Source of the DNA: Ruminococcus sp.
GTDB lineage: Bacteria > Bacillota > Clostridia > Oscillospirales > Ruminococcaceae
Assembly (NCBI GenBank): GCA_017523285.1
Contig: JAFWWU010000140.1
Span: 1 to 63,605 of the forward strand
Reading direction: 5' to 3'
Length of the DNA: 63,605 nt
Shown: piece by piece, positions 1 to 8,241 of the stretch
Layout: the number at the start of each line of letters is the position of its first letter
Numbering within the stretch: position 1 is the first letter of the stretch
Made by a program: the position numbers and the translations under genes
Notes under the pieces: model-generated
What the model saw: only the letters and a program-made list of their open reading frames with translations
The model's database searches: none
Told to the model about the DNA's origin: nothing

Positions 1-299
1 CAACTACAACAACCACTACCACAACAACTACAACAACTACAACTACCACAACTACTACAACTACAACAGCACCTGTTGTTGAACCAATTATTTACGGTGA
101 TGTAAACTGTGATAAGTCAGTTGATATTTCAGATGCAGTTATTATTAAGTGCTATCTCCTTAATTCAACTAAATATTCAATCTCAGAACAGGGAAGAAAG
201 AATGGCGACGTTCATGAAAACGGTAACGGCATCAATCTTCAGGATGCAATCGCAATTCAGAAGTATGTACTTCAGATAATTGATACTCTCCCAGTCTGA
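1..299 (+). CDS. C-terminal part of a Thr-rich-linker dockerin protein (5' truncated)
   Basis: The reading frame is open from base 3 and stops at 297-299; the start lies outside the window. The first 22 or so codons are almost all ACA/ACT/ACC, giving an unbroken poly-threonine linker of the kind that joins modules in cellulosomal enzymes. A type I dockerin follows with two calcium-loop repeats: GDVNCDKSVDISDAV and GDVHENGNGINLQDA. A dockerin docks its enzyme to a scaffoldin cohesin at the cell surface. The catalytic part is not visible, so the enzyme's activity is unknown. Confidence 0.9.
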   Translation, partial: TTTTTTTTTTTTTTTTTTTTTTAPVVEPIIYGDVNCDKSVDISDAVIIKCYLLNSTKYSISEQGRKNGDVHENGNGINLQDAIAIQKYVLQIIDTLPV

Positions 300-428
300 A
301 GCAATTAAAAGCTGTTAAATTATCGTGCACGAATAAGTCCGATAATTCAACATATAAACACCAACGGTGTTAATCACTAACTTAGGTTTATACAAAGTAA
401 CCCACACATACTAAGTATCAAACCGAAA

Positions 429-460
429 AGCCGTATTTTAATTAATACGGCTATTCTTTT
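429..460 (+). terminator. Rho-independent terminator after the dockerin gene
   Basis: AGCCGTATT (429-437) pairs perfectly with AATACGGCT (444-452) and is followed by a T-rich tract. The 3' UTR before it also folds: AATTATCG (318-325) with CGATAATT (340-347), and AACACC (357-362) with GGTGTT (366-371). Confidence 0.75.
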
Positions 461-493
461 GAAATAATTTGTCCATGAGGCAATTATTGAAGT

Positions 494-516
494 TTTATCG
501 TGTAGGCAGCGATAAA
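494..516. promoter_or_regulatory. Inverted repeat upstream of the pectinase gene
   Basis: TTTATCG (494-500) and CGATAAA (510-516) form a 7-bp inverted repeat with a 9-nt spacer, in the 200-bp gap before the pectinase. It could be a regulator site. No convincing -35/-10 pair was recognised around it. Confidence 0.3.
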
Positions 517-588
517 GCAGCATATATCATTTCGGTATATCCCTCTCAATTTATACTGAATAAAGTGATGAAAACAGAATAAACCCGA

Positions 589-631
589 TTGAAGCAATAC
601 CGACTTGTGCAATTATATGGTATTGCTTCAA
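589..631 (+). promoter_or_regulatory. Perfect 13-bp inverted repeat just upstream of the pectinase ribosome site
   Basis: TTGAAGCAATACC (589-601) is exactly mirrored by GGTATTGCTTCAA (619-631), with a 17-nt loop. It ends 19 nt before the AGGAAG ribosome site (651-656) of the pectinase. It is either an operator or a hairpin in the 5' leader that controls expression of the polysaccharide-degrading enzyme. Confidence 0.5.
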
Positions 632-663
632 GCATTATCAAGATGAAAAAAGGAAGTGTAATA

Positions 664-3600
664 ATGATATTCACTGCAAAAAAATTGCTGAAAAAAGCGG
701 CAGGAGTTTTAACAGCTGCGGTAATGCTTTTCTCTCAGCCTATGATTTACCCTCAGATGACAAATGCGGCTTCAACAACTGATATTTATGTTGGATATTC
801 GGGCAGAAACAATAACTACAACACAGTAAGAGAAGCACTTTCAGTATGTCAGCAAATTAATCCGACAAGCGAGGCTTCAAGAATTACAGTTCATATTGCT
901 CCGGGAACTTATCGTGAACAGCTTGTAATTCAGACACCATACATTACATTTGTAAACGACGAGCCTTCAAAGGGCGATGTTGTACTTACATGGTATTACG
1001 GAATAGGCTATAAATATTACAGCGTAGGAAGTGACGGACGCTATAACGCTTCAAATGCCGCTGCAAAATCCTCAAAGGCAGAGCCTACTCAGCGTTGGGG
1101 CGGTACAGTACAGCTTCTTTCAAAGGCAAACGATTTCAAGGCTGAAAACATTATCTTTGAAAATTCTTTCAACCGTTATGTTACACAGGAAGAAATTGCA
1201 GACGGAGTTACTCCTTCAGGCTCACAGTCAATAACATTTGACAGAACAAATCAGTGGGCAGACGTAAGAAGCAAGGCGGCAACCGAAAGAGGTGCGGCAC
1301 TTACAATTGATGCGGACAGAGCTGAATTTTACAACTGTAAATTCCTCGGCAGTCAGGACACTCTCTATACAGGCAGCAAAACAGGCTATTTCAGAAATTG
1401 TAAAATTGAGGGCAACACAGACTATATTTTCGGAAGCGGCGATTATGTTTTCGATAACTGCGAGCTTTCATTCTTCGGTTACAGCAGTACAGCTGTAGGC
1501 GGTTATATCACAGCGGCAAGACAGCAGACAAGAGGATATCTCTTCAATAACTGTAAAATCACAGGAAATCCAAATCAGTCTGTATCCTCAGGATATCTTG
1601 GCAGACCATGGAGCGAAACAGCAGTTGTATTATTCCTCAATACAACAATTCAGAATAATAATCTCATCAAGGCTGAGGGCTGGACAAGCATGAGTGGAGT
1701 ACAGCCTACTCAGGCTACATACAAGGAATACGGCACAAAGCTTGCAGACGGAACAGCAGTAAATCTTTCAAGCAGAAAGGGACACGTTCTTTCAGCATCA
1801 GATGCCGCAACAGTTAAGATGACAGATTATTTCAGCGGCTGGACACCATCATTCCTGAATAAAACAGGTATATCAGGCGAAAACAATGGTAATACCGGGA
1901 ATAACGGCAATACAAATCAGACAGAAGCAATAAAACTGTGCGGCGGCTGGTATGAAACAGCCTATGCAGAGTGGGACAGCTCAAAAATCGGAAGCAATGT
2001 AACTGTATCATATAAAGAGCATTCAGCTTCTGACTACATAAAGGCAGACTCACAGCTTATAAGAAGCAACAGAGTAGATATTCCTGGCTTAAAGGGAAAT
2101 ACTTCATACGATATTAAAATTCAGGGCTCGGCAGGTACATCTGAATGTACTGTAACAACAATGTCATACGACAGGTCAGGCTATGCCCACTGGAATAATT
2201 CAGAGGGAGTAGGCGCATACAATAATGACGGTACTCCAAAGGCAGGCGCAACAATAATCTATGTAACCGATGCAACAAAGGATACTGTTTCATTCGGTGG
2301 AAAGACAGGACTTTATAATATTCTTTACAGCAGTAAGGGAAGCAACCTTATTGTAAGAATTATCGGTGATGTAAATGTTCCGTCAGGTGCAAAGGCTAAT
2401 GATGGTTCATCAAATGACGGCTCGCATATGCTCTATATGCAGAATATGTCTAACGTAACAATCGAGGGTGTTGGTACTGACGCACATCTTGTAAGATGGG
2501 GATTTGAAATCAAGCGTTCAAAGAATATCGAAGTAAGAAATCTCTATTTCTATCAGTATCCTGATGATGCTGTGGGAATTACAGGCAGCGATTCAAGCAG
2601 AAGTGAAAGAATATGGATTCATAATAACACATTCGGTGTAGGTAAAAACGAATACGCAGGCAACGGAACAGTTGACGCTGATAAGGCAGAGGGCGATGGC
2701 TCAACAGATATAAAGTGGACGAATTATGTTACAATTTCCTACAATCACTATCAGGGCTGTCACAAGACATCACTTGTAGGCGGTGGCACAAGTCATTTAC
2801 AGGACTGGATAACATATCACCACAACTATTTTGACGGAACAGAGTCAAGAAATCCAAGAGCAAGAAATGCTCATATCCACGTTTACAATAACTATTTCAG
2901 AGGTAATTCAGGTTACGGTATCGGTGCTTCATATAATTCAAAGATTTTCTCGGAAGCAAACTATTTTGACGGAAGTAATCTTCCTCTTGATACAGAGGCA
3001 ATGGGTAATGACCAATACAGCGGTACAATCAAATCATACAATGACAAGCTTGTAAACTGTAAGGGAAATTCAATCTATACAGCTGTAAATTCAAGAACAG
3101 CCTCAGCAAATATCAATAATCTTGTTGCAGGCGGAGCTTCATACGATAACTTTGATATCAATTCTTCACTTATTTATCTTAACGGATATAAGGCACAGAC
3201 TGCTGATGAAGCAAAAACAGAAGTGCTTGCTTATGCAGGAAGAATGCAGAACAAGGCATATGGAAACGGCTCAGTAAATACAAATCCGAGCAATCCGAAT
3301 GAGCCAAGTAATCCTACAACACCTGAAACACCATCAAGTGCTGATTATGTGTTTGATTCAAGTAAGCTTTCAGTAGCTTCATACAGCTCAGATAACAAGG
3401 TGAACAGTATGTATACAATCAAGGTTAATGCGGCAGACGCAGTAAGCGTTGCAAATCATGCGGCAACAGCCTCAGATGGAAGCTTTACCTCAACAAACAG
3501 ACTTAATCTTGGCGGAAAGGGAACAACAGAAAACCGTTCAGTGCAGATTAACGCTCCTAAAGCAGGAACATTGAAGGTATATATGATGTCCTCAAATGCA

Positions 3601-3990
3601 ACGGCAGAAAGAACTGTAAATCTTCTTGATGCAAGCGGAAATGTTGTAAACAGCGTTTCGGGAGTAAACGGAACATCAATTGACGCATATACATTTGCAG
3701 TTCCGTCAACAGGAACATATTATATAGCGTCAGCAGGAAGCGGTCTGTATATGTTCAGAATTGTATATACAGAAGATCCGAATGCAACTGTTCAGCCCGA
3801 AGAAAAGGTATTAAAGGGTGACCTTGATAAAGACGGAATTTCTGATGTATTTGATATTGCAGTAATGAGAGAAATAATCTCAGGCAGAAGTAATGACAGC
3901 TATGCAAAAAAAGCCGCTGATATGAACAGCGACTCGGCAGTAAATGCACAGGATTTAGAAATCCTTACATCACAGATTTTAGGCAGATAA
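664..3990 (+). CDS. Secreted pectin methylesterase-pectate lyase-dockerin enzyme
   Basis: 1108-aa modular enzyme for pectin. In order: signal peptide (about 1-35, cut near TNA/AS); CE8 pectin methylesterase with QDTL at 231, DYIFG at 253 and LGRPW at 312; Asn/Gly linker; a fibronectin-like stretch; PL1-type pectate lyase with RNPRAR at 729-734; Pro/Asn linker; an unassigned beta-sandwich, possibly carbohydrate binding; and a C-terminal type I dockerin from about residue 1050 with two calcium loops. The esterase would remove methyl esters so that the lyase can cleave the demethylated chain, both docked on a cellulosome. ATG 664 is chosen over TTG 589 because AGGAAG sits 7 nt upstream and the signal peptide begins there. 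Confidence 0.93.
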   Translation: MIFTAKKLLKKAAGVLTAAVMLFSQPMIYPQMTNAASTTDIYVGYSGRNNNYNTVREALSVCQQINPTSEASRITVHIAPGTYREQLVIQTPYITFVNDEPSKGDVVLTWYYGIGYKYYSVGSDGRYNASNAAAKSSKAEPTQRWGGTVQLLSKANDFKAENIIFENSFNRYVTQEEIADGVTPSGSQSITFDRTNQWADVRSKAATERGAALTIDADRAEFYNCKFLGSQDTLYTGSKTGYFRNCKIEGNTDYIFGSGDYVFDNCELSFFGYSSTAVGGYITAARQQTRGYLFNNCKITGNPNQSVSSGYLGRPWSETAVVLFLNTTIQNNNLIKAEGWTSMSGVQPTQATYKEYGTKLADGTAVNLSSRKGHVLSASDAATVKMTDYFSGWTPSFLNKTGISGENNGNTGNNGNTNQTEAIKLCGGWYETAYAEWDSSKIGSNVTVSYKEHSASDYIKADSQLIRSNRVDIPGLKGNTSYDIKIQGSAGTSECTVTTMSYDRSGYAHWNNSEGVGAYNNDGTPKAGATIIYVTDATKDTVSFGGKTGLYNILYSSKGSNLIVRIIGDVNVPSGAKANDGSSNDGSHMLYMQNMSNVTIEGVGTDAHLVRWGFEIKRSKNIEVRNLYFYQYPDDAVGITGSDSSRSERIWIHNNTFGVGKNEYAGNGTVDADKAEGDGSTDIKWTNYVTISYNHYQGCHKTSLVGGGTSHLQDWITYHHNYFDGTESRNPRARNAHIHVYNNYFRGNSGYGIGASYNSKIFSEANYFDGSNLPLDTEAMGNDQYSGTIKSYNDKLVNCKGNSIYTAVNSRTASANINNLVAGGASYDNFDINSSLIYLNGYKAQTADEAKTEVLAYAGRMQNKAYGNGSVNTNPSNPNEPSNPTTPETPSSADYVFDSSKLSVASYSSDNKVNSMYTIKVNAADAVSVANHAATASDGSFTSTNRLNLGGKGTTENRSVQINAPKAGTLKVYMMSSNATAERTVNLLDASGNVVNSVSGVNGTSIDAYTFAVPSTGTYYIASAGSGLYMFRIVYTEDPNATVQPEEKVLKGDLDKDGISDVFDIAVMREIISGRSNDSYAKKAADMNSDSAVNAQDLEILTSQILGR

Positions 3991-3994
3991 TGCG

Positions 3995-4026
3995 AAACGG
4001 GCGGAATTTCCGCCCGTTTTATTTTT
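3995..4026 (+). terminator. Rho-independent terminator after the pectinase
   Basis: A GC-rich stem, AAACGGGCGGA (3995-4005) with TCCGCCCGTTT (4009-4019), is followed by a T-rich tract to 4026, five bases after the stop codon. Confidence 0.9.
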
Positions 4027-4033
4027 CGTTATA

Positions 4034-4063
4034 TTGACACTATATTACAAAAAATTTTATAAT
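4034..4063 (+). promoter_or_regulatory. Consensus sigma-A promoter of the small toxin-like peptide
   Basis: TTGACA (4034-4039) and TATAAT (4058-4063) are both perfect hexamers, 18 bp apart. Transcription would begin near 4070, about 34 nt before the peptide start codon. Confidence 0.85.
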
Positions 4064-4074
4064 GTGCTTGTCGG

Positions 4075-4095
4075 CTTCTTCCGTCAGGAAGGAGG
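4075..4095 (+). promoter_or_regulatory. Stem-loop sequestering the peptide's Shine-Dalgarno
   Basis: Bases 4075-4082 (CTTCTTCC) pair with 4087-4094 (GGAAGGAG) across a 4-nt loop, with one G-U wobble. This hides most of the GGAGG ribosome site (4091-4095). Blocked ribosome sites of this kind are usual in type I toxin mRNAs. Confidence 0.7.
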
Positions 4096-4100
4096 TGGAA

Positions 4101-4125
4101 CTCGTGGAATACATAGTATCTCTTT
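4101..4125. repeat. Direct repeats DRa/DRb, copy inside the toxin start region
   Basis: CTCGTGGA (4101-4108), which contains the GTG start codon, and AGTATCTCTTT (4115-4125), 6 nt apart. Both recur in the same order at 4249-4270, so the antisense RNA can pair here. Confidence 0.85.
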
Positions 4126-4187
4126 TAATTTCTGTTATAGCAGGTGTAATTAGCTACTACATTTGCAAGTGGCTTGACAGGGAGTGA
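4104..4187 (+). CDS. 27-aa hydrophobic peptide, probable type I toxin
   Basis: GTG start at 4104, 8 nt after GGAGG, and TGA at 4185-4187. The peptide has a short acidic N-terminus (VEYIV), one membrane-spanning core (LLISVIAGVISYYI) and a charged tail (CKWLDRE), the shape of small membrane-acting type I toxins. It has its own consensus promoter and terminator, a stem-loop over its ribosome site, and a convergent antisense RNA sharing two direct repeats with its start region. The layout is that of the pAD1 par (Fst) locus. I do not recognise the peptide as Fst by sequence, so toxicity is inferred from architecture. A GTG at 4095 is in frame but overlaps the ribosome site. Confidence 0.8.
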   Translation: MEYIVSLLISVIAGVISYYICKWLDRE

Positions 4188-4201
4188 GTCCGACAAAGCA
4201 C

Positions 4202-4238
4202 AAAAAAAACCGAGAGTTCGCGGCTCTCGGTTTTTTCT
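4202..4238. terminator. Shared bidirectional terminator of toxin mRNA and antisense RNA
   Basis: CCGAGAG (4210-4216) pairs with CTCTCGG (4224-4230). Eight A's precede the stem (4202-4209) and six T's follow it (4231-4236), so it can terminate transcription from both strands. Confidence 0.85.
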
Positions 4239-4248
4239 TTTGTGTGTC

Positions 4249-4270
4249 CTCGTGGACACAGTATCTCTTT
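4249..4270. repeat. Direct repeats DRa/DRb, copy in the antisense gene
   Basis: CTCGTGGA (4249-4256) and AGTATCTCTTT (4260-4270), 3 nt apart, repeat 4101-4125. This copy lies beyond the toxin terminator, so only the antisense RNA carries it. Confidence 0.85.
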
Positions 4271-4280
4271 AGCTGTATTT

Positions 4281-4309
4281 ATTATAACATGCTTAGAGAT
4301 GAATGTCAA
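4281..4309 (-). promoter_or_regulatory. Consensus sigma-A promoter of the antisense RNA
   Basis: On the minus strand TTGACA (4309-4304) and TATAAT (4286-4281) are both perfect and separated by 17 bp, stronger than the toxin promoter with its 18-bp spacer. Confidence 0.85.
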
Positions 4310-4326
4310 TACCTTTTTGATTTCAT

Positions 4327-4376
4327 AACACCAATTATACTATGTAGGGGCGGATATTATCCGCCCGATTGGTGTT
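4327..4376. repeat. Dispersed palindromic repeat, best copy
   Basis: The core GGGCGGAT (4348-4355)/ATCCGCCC (4359-4366) sits inside an outer stem AACACCAAT (4327-4335)/ATTGGTGTT (4368-4376). Similar cores occur at 9104, 34864 and 46638, all between genes. A second hairpin, GGGAAGA/TCTTCCC, follows at about 4386-4404. Confidence 0.6.
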
Positions 4377-4424
4377 TTTGATTGCGGGAAGATGATTTCT
4401 TCCCCTACAAAACAATAAACCTGA

Positions 4425-6317
4425 TTACGAAAGCTCAAACATACCTGTATAAAGCTGGTAGTATTTACCTTTCTGCTCAATAAGGTCATCGTGATTACCT
4501 CTTTCGATAATCTTACCGTTTTCAAGTACCATAATTGCGTGAGAATTACGGACAGTCGAAAGTCTGTGAGCAATAACGAAAACAGTTCTGCCCTCCATAA
4601 GACTATCCATACCCTTTTCAATAAGAGCTTCTGTTCTTGTATCAATTGAGCTTGTAGCTTCGTCAAGAATCAGAACAGGCGGATCAGCAACAGCGGCTCT
4701 CGCAATAGCAAGAAGCTGTCTTTGTCCCTGACTGAGATTTGCGCCGTCTGCTGTGAGCATAGTGTTATATCCGTCTGAAAGATGTCTGATAAATGTATCT
4801 GCATTTGCAAGCTTAGCAGCAGCATAAACTTCATCATCAGTAGCATCAAGTCTGCCGTAGCGGATGTTTTCCATAACAGTACCTGTAAACAAATGTGTAT
4901 CCTGAAGTACCATTGAAAGCGAACGTCTTAAATCGTCCTTTTTGATTTTGTTGATGTTGATTCCGTCATAACGGATTTTACCGTCAGGAACATCATAGAA
5001 TCTGTTGATAAGATTTGTGATTGTGGTTTTTCCTGCACCGGTAGAGCCTACAAAAGCAATTTTCTGTCCCGGCTCTGCATAAAGGCTTATGCCATTGAGT
5101 ACGGTCTTTTCAGGAACATATCCGAATACAACATCATCAAATTCAACTCTTCCCTCAACCTTTTTGTAGGTGATAGTTCCGTCAGCCTTATGAGGATGCT
5201 TCCATGCCCACTGACCTGTGCGGACAGCACTTTCTGTAATTGTTCCGTCAGGCTTGATTTCAGCATTTACAAGTGTAACATAGCCGTTATCCTCTTCGGG
5301 AGTTTCATCAATAACCTTGAAGATTCTCTCTGCACCTGCAAGAGCCGCAAGAACAGCATTGAACTGCTGTGAAACCTGTGTAATCGGGTGTGAGAATGAA
5401 CGTGTGAACTGCAAATAAGCAACAACCTTGCCGACCTTCATACCGCCTATACCCTTAATAGCCATAATACTTCCCACAATAGCAGTAACTGCATAATGGA
5501 GATATGAGAGATTATTCATAATAGGCATAAGGATATTTGCAAAAGTATTGGCTTTAGTTGAAGCCTTGCACAGCTCGTCGTTGATTTTTTCAAATTCTCT
5601 GCAAGCTTCATCTTCATAGCAGAATACCTTTACAACCTTCTGTCCTTCGGTCATTTCTTCGATATATCCGTTTACCTTGCCAAGAGCCTGCTGCTGAGCC
5701 TTGAAGCCTTCGCCGCTTCGTTTGCCGATAAATCCGATAACAAAGAACATAAGAAACAGCACAAGTACAACAATAATTGTGAGCAACCAGCTGTAAATGA
5801 GCATTGCTGTAAATACTCCGATAATTGTAATTGCTGATGTGATAAACTGAGCAATACTGTTACTGAGCATTTCACGAAGAGCGTCAGTATCATTTGTGTA
5901 AAGACTCATAAGCTCGCCGTGAGTGTGATTATCAAAATATCTTATCGGCAATGATTCCATTTTATTAAAAAGGTCAGTACGGATACGATAAAGAGTAGTA
6001 GTTGAAACTATAAGCATAACACGCTGGAATATAAATGTCGCAAGCGCACCGACTGCGTATACTGCAATCATAACGCAGAGGATTTTTATAAGTCCTGAAA
6101 ATTCAGGGTTTTCCTTGCCGATAAACGGAGTAATATAATCATCAATAATCGGAGCTATAAGCGAATTTCCCACAACACCTGCGGCAGAAGCAAAGATAAT
6201 CGCAATAAGCGTAACAATAAGGTGAAGCTTAAAGCCGTACATATAGCTGAAAATTCTTTTCAGCGTTGAAAATGTGTTTTCAGGCTTGCCCATAAACTGT
6301 TTATTCTTCGGAGGCAT
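4425..6317 (-). CDS. ABC exporter, half-transporter with canonical ATP site (BmrD/TM288-like)
   Basis: 630-aa half-transporter: six-helix ABC membrane domain followed by a nucleotide-binding domain with Walker A GSTGAGKTT, signature LSQGQRQ and Walker B LILDEATSSID with an intact catalytic glutamate. An extra segment of about 50 residues joins the two domains. Its ATG shares one base with the stop of the upstream partner (TAATG), so the two are translationally coupled and should form a heterodimer exporting drugs or other amphipathic compounds. The substrate is not indicated. Confidence 0.9.
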   Translation of the reverse strand: MPPKNKQFMGKPENTFSTLKRIFSYMYGFKLHLIVTLIAIIFASAAGVVGNSLIAPIIDDYITPFIGKENPEFSGLIKILCVMIAVYAVGALATFIFQRVMLIVSTTTLYRIRTDLFNKMESLPIRYFDNHTHGELMSLYTNDTDALREMLSNSIAQFITSAITIIGVFTAMLIYSWLLTIIVVLVLFLMFFVIGFIGKRSGEGFKAQQQALGKVNGYIEEMTEGQKVVKVFCYEDEACREFEKINDELCKASTKANTFANILMPIMNNLSYLHYAVTAIVGSIMAIKGIGGMKVGKVVAYLQFTRSFSHPITQVSQQFNAVLAALAGAERIFKVIDETPEEDNGYVTLVNAEIKPDGTITESAVRTGQWAWKHPHKADGTITYKKVEGRVEFDDVVFGYVPEKTVLNGISLYAEPGQKIAFVGSTGAGKTTITNLINRFYDVPDGKIRYDGININKIKKDDLRRSLSMVLQDTHLFTGTVMENIRYGRLDATDDEVYAAAKLANADTFIRHLSDGYNTMLTADGANLSQGQRQLLAIARAAVADPPVLILDEATSSIDTRTEALIEKGMDSLMEGRTVFVIAHRLSTVRNSHAIMVLENGKIIERGNHDDLIEQKGKYYQLYTGMFELS

Positions 6318-8044
6318 TAATCTTCAGCTCCTTTCTGTTGTGATTCGTAAACTTCACGATAAATCGTATTATTTGCAAGAAGCTCATCATGAGTTCCTAT
6401 ACCATCGATTTTTCCGTCGTCCATAACAATAATTCTGTCAGCATCTTTAACTGAAGAAATACGCTGAGCAATAATAAGTGTAGTAGTATCTGCAAGCTTT
6501 TCTCTGAATGCCTTTCTGATACTGCTGTCAGTAGCTGTATCGACTGCACTTGTGCTGTCGTCAAGAATGATGATTCTCGGCTTTTTGATTAAAGCTCTTG
6601 CGATACAAAGACGCTGTTTCTGACCGCCCGATACATTTACACCGCCCTGTCCGAGATTTGTTTCGTATCCGTCAGGGAAGCTCATAATGAAATCGTGAGC
6701 ACAGGCTGATTTACAAGCGTCATATATTTCCTCGTCAGTAGCGTTTTCATCGCCCCACAGGAGATTTTCCTTGATTGTGCCTGAGAAGAGGACATTCTTC
6801 TGAAGCACCATTGCAACCTCGCTTCTGAGAGCTTCTATTGAATAATCCTTTACGTTATTACCGCCTACAATTACATTACCCTCGGTAGTATCGTAAAGAC
6901 GTGGAATAAGCTGTACAAGTGTTGTTTTAGATGAACCAGTACCGCCGATAATACCGATAGTTTCGCCTGAATTGATTTTAAGATTGATATTTTCAAGTGC
7001 AAGATTATTTTTATCTTTAAAATAGCTGAAATTTACATTTTCAAATATGATAGAGCCATCAGCAAATTCTGCGGAAGATTTCTCACTGTCTTTTATATCA
7101 GGTTCTTCATCAAGAACCTCACATATTCTTTCGATAGAAGCTCTTGAAATGATAATCATCATAAAAATCATTGAGAGCATCATAAGCGACATAAGAATCT
7201 GAGTTACATAAGTAATAAAGCTTGCAAGATAGCCGATTTCCATATCGCCGTTTATTGCCATTTTTCCGCCGAACCATAAAATAGCGACAATACAAGTGTA
7301 TATACACATCTGCATAAAAGGAGAAACAAGGATAATAAGCTTTTCAGCGAATACCTGAGCCTTTCTTACTCCGTCTGCTGTTTTTTCAAAATCCTTTTTT
7401 TCATGATCTTCACGGACAAAAGCCTTTACAACTCTGATACCTACAAGGTTTTCCTGTACGCTTGAGTTCATAGCATCATATTTTGTGAGCATTTTAAGGA
7501 ATCGTGGGTGAGCGTTTGTGAGTACAAGGATAATTGCAATTGCAAGCACAGGGACAACAACAAGGAATACCGTTGAAAGCTTCGGGTTGATTCTGATTGT
7601 CATAACGAGTGCAAAAACAAGCATAATCGGAGCACGGAAAGCTGTTCTGATTATCATCATAAATGCATTCTGAGTATTATTTATGTCAGTAGTAAGTCGT
7701 GTTAAAAGTGAAGCGGTAGAGAATTTATCAATATTGGAGAAAGAAAAATCCTGAACCTTTTTGAAGAGTGAGCTTCTCAAATTCTTAGCAAATCCCACAC
7801 TTGCAACAGCGGCAAAACGACCTGCAACAGCACCGAAGAAAAGTGAAACAGTCGCCATAAGTATCATCAGAAGTCCCATTTTGACAACATATCCGATATT
7901 TCCTTCAAGAATACCGTTGTTGATAATCTGAGCCATTACAAGCGGAATAAGAACCTCCATAACAACTTCGCCCGTAATTGTAATCGGTGCAAGAATTGCA
8001 TATTTTTTATACTTGCCTACATGAGAAAAAATTTTTTTATACAT
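6317..8044 (-). CDS. ABC exporter, half-transporter with degenerate ATP site (BmrC/TM287-like)
   Basis: 575-aa half-transporter with an N-terminal membrane domain and a C-terminal nucleotide-binding domain: Walker A GGTGSSKTT near residue 365, signature VSGGQKQR and Walker B IIILDDSTSAVD. The usual catalytic glutamate after Walker B is aspartate, which is known of the degenerate subunit in heterodimeric exporters such as TM287/288. GAAAGGAG lies upstream of the ATG. It is first in a two-gene operon from the promoter at 8121-8150. Confidence 0.9.
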   Translation of the reverse strand: MYKKIFSHVGKYKKYAILAPITITGEVVMEVLIPLVMAQIINNGILEGNIGYVVKMGLLMILMATVSLFFGAVAGRFAAVASVGFAKNLRSSLFKKVQDFSFSNIDKFSTASLLTRLTTDINNTQNAFMMIIRTAFRAPIMLVFALVMTIRINPKLSTVFLVVVPVLAIAIILVLTNAHPRFLKMLTKYDAMNSSVQENLVGIRVVKAFVREDHEKKDFEKTADGVRKAQVFAEKLIILVSPFMQMCIYTCIVAILWFGGKMAINGDMEIGYLASFITYVTQILMSLMMLSMIFMMIIISRASIERICEVLDEEPDIKDSEKSSAEFADGSIIFENVNFSYFKDKNNLALENINLKINSGETIGIIGGTGSSKTTLVQLIPRLYDTTEGNVIVGGNNVKDYSIEALRSEVAMVLQKNVLFSGTIKENLLWGDENATDEEIYDACKSACAHDFIMSFPDGYETNLGQGGVNVSGGQKQRLCIARALIKKPRIIILDDSTSAVDTATDSSIRKAFREKLADTTTLIIAQRISSVKDADRIIVMDDGKIDGIGTHDELLANNTIYREVYESQQKGAED

Positions 8045-8120
8045 AGATAGCTCCTTTCATGTTGATAAGCAGGTAAAAACAGCGGAACAAGAGTATTTTC
8101 CAGATTTTTACACATATAAG

Positions 8121-8150
8121 ATTATATCAGATTTATGCACAAAAAGTCAA
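8121..8150 (-). promoter_or_regulatory. Promoter of the ABC exporter operon
   Basis: Minus strand TTGACT (8150-8145) and TATAAT (8126-8121) with an 18-bp spacer, about 80 bp before the ATG at 8044. Confidence 0.7.
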
Positions 8151-8241
8151 TAGCACATTTATACAAAATCACCAATCAAAGAGGCTATTGCATTTGACTG
8201 CAAAACGTGATATTCTCAGATAAGTACAGGAGATGTTTAAT

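Larger units (their letters stand above)
4202..4276 (-). ncRNA. Predicted antisense RNA antitoxin (about 75 nt)
   Basis: A consensus minus-strand promoter (4281-4309) predicts a start near 4274-4276, and the bidirectional hairpin ends the RNA near 4202. Its 5' half is the complement of CTCGTGGA and AGTATCTCTTT (4249-4270). It can therefore pair with the start codon and first codons of the peptide mRNA, and its 3' half is complementary to the toxin terminator hairpin. It has no plausible coding capacity. By analogy with RNA II of par it would block translation. Confidence 0.75.

Noticed and set aside
1..76. ACA/ACT tandem repeat as a microsatellite or CRISPR-like array
   Set aside because: It is in frame as a poly-Thr linker leading into a dockerin, normal for cellulosomal proteins.
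4184..4381. 65-codon frame downstream of the small peptide
   Set aside because: It crosses the bidirectional terminator and the antisense RNA gene. The frame is chance.
4340..4666. Open frame overlapping the exporter 3' end
   Set aside because: It lies inside the ABC exporter gene in another frame and runs through the palindromic repeat. It has no ribosome site or family likeness.
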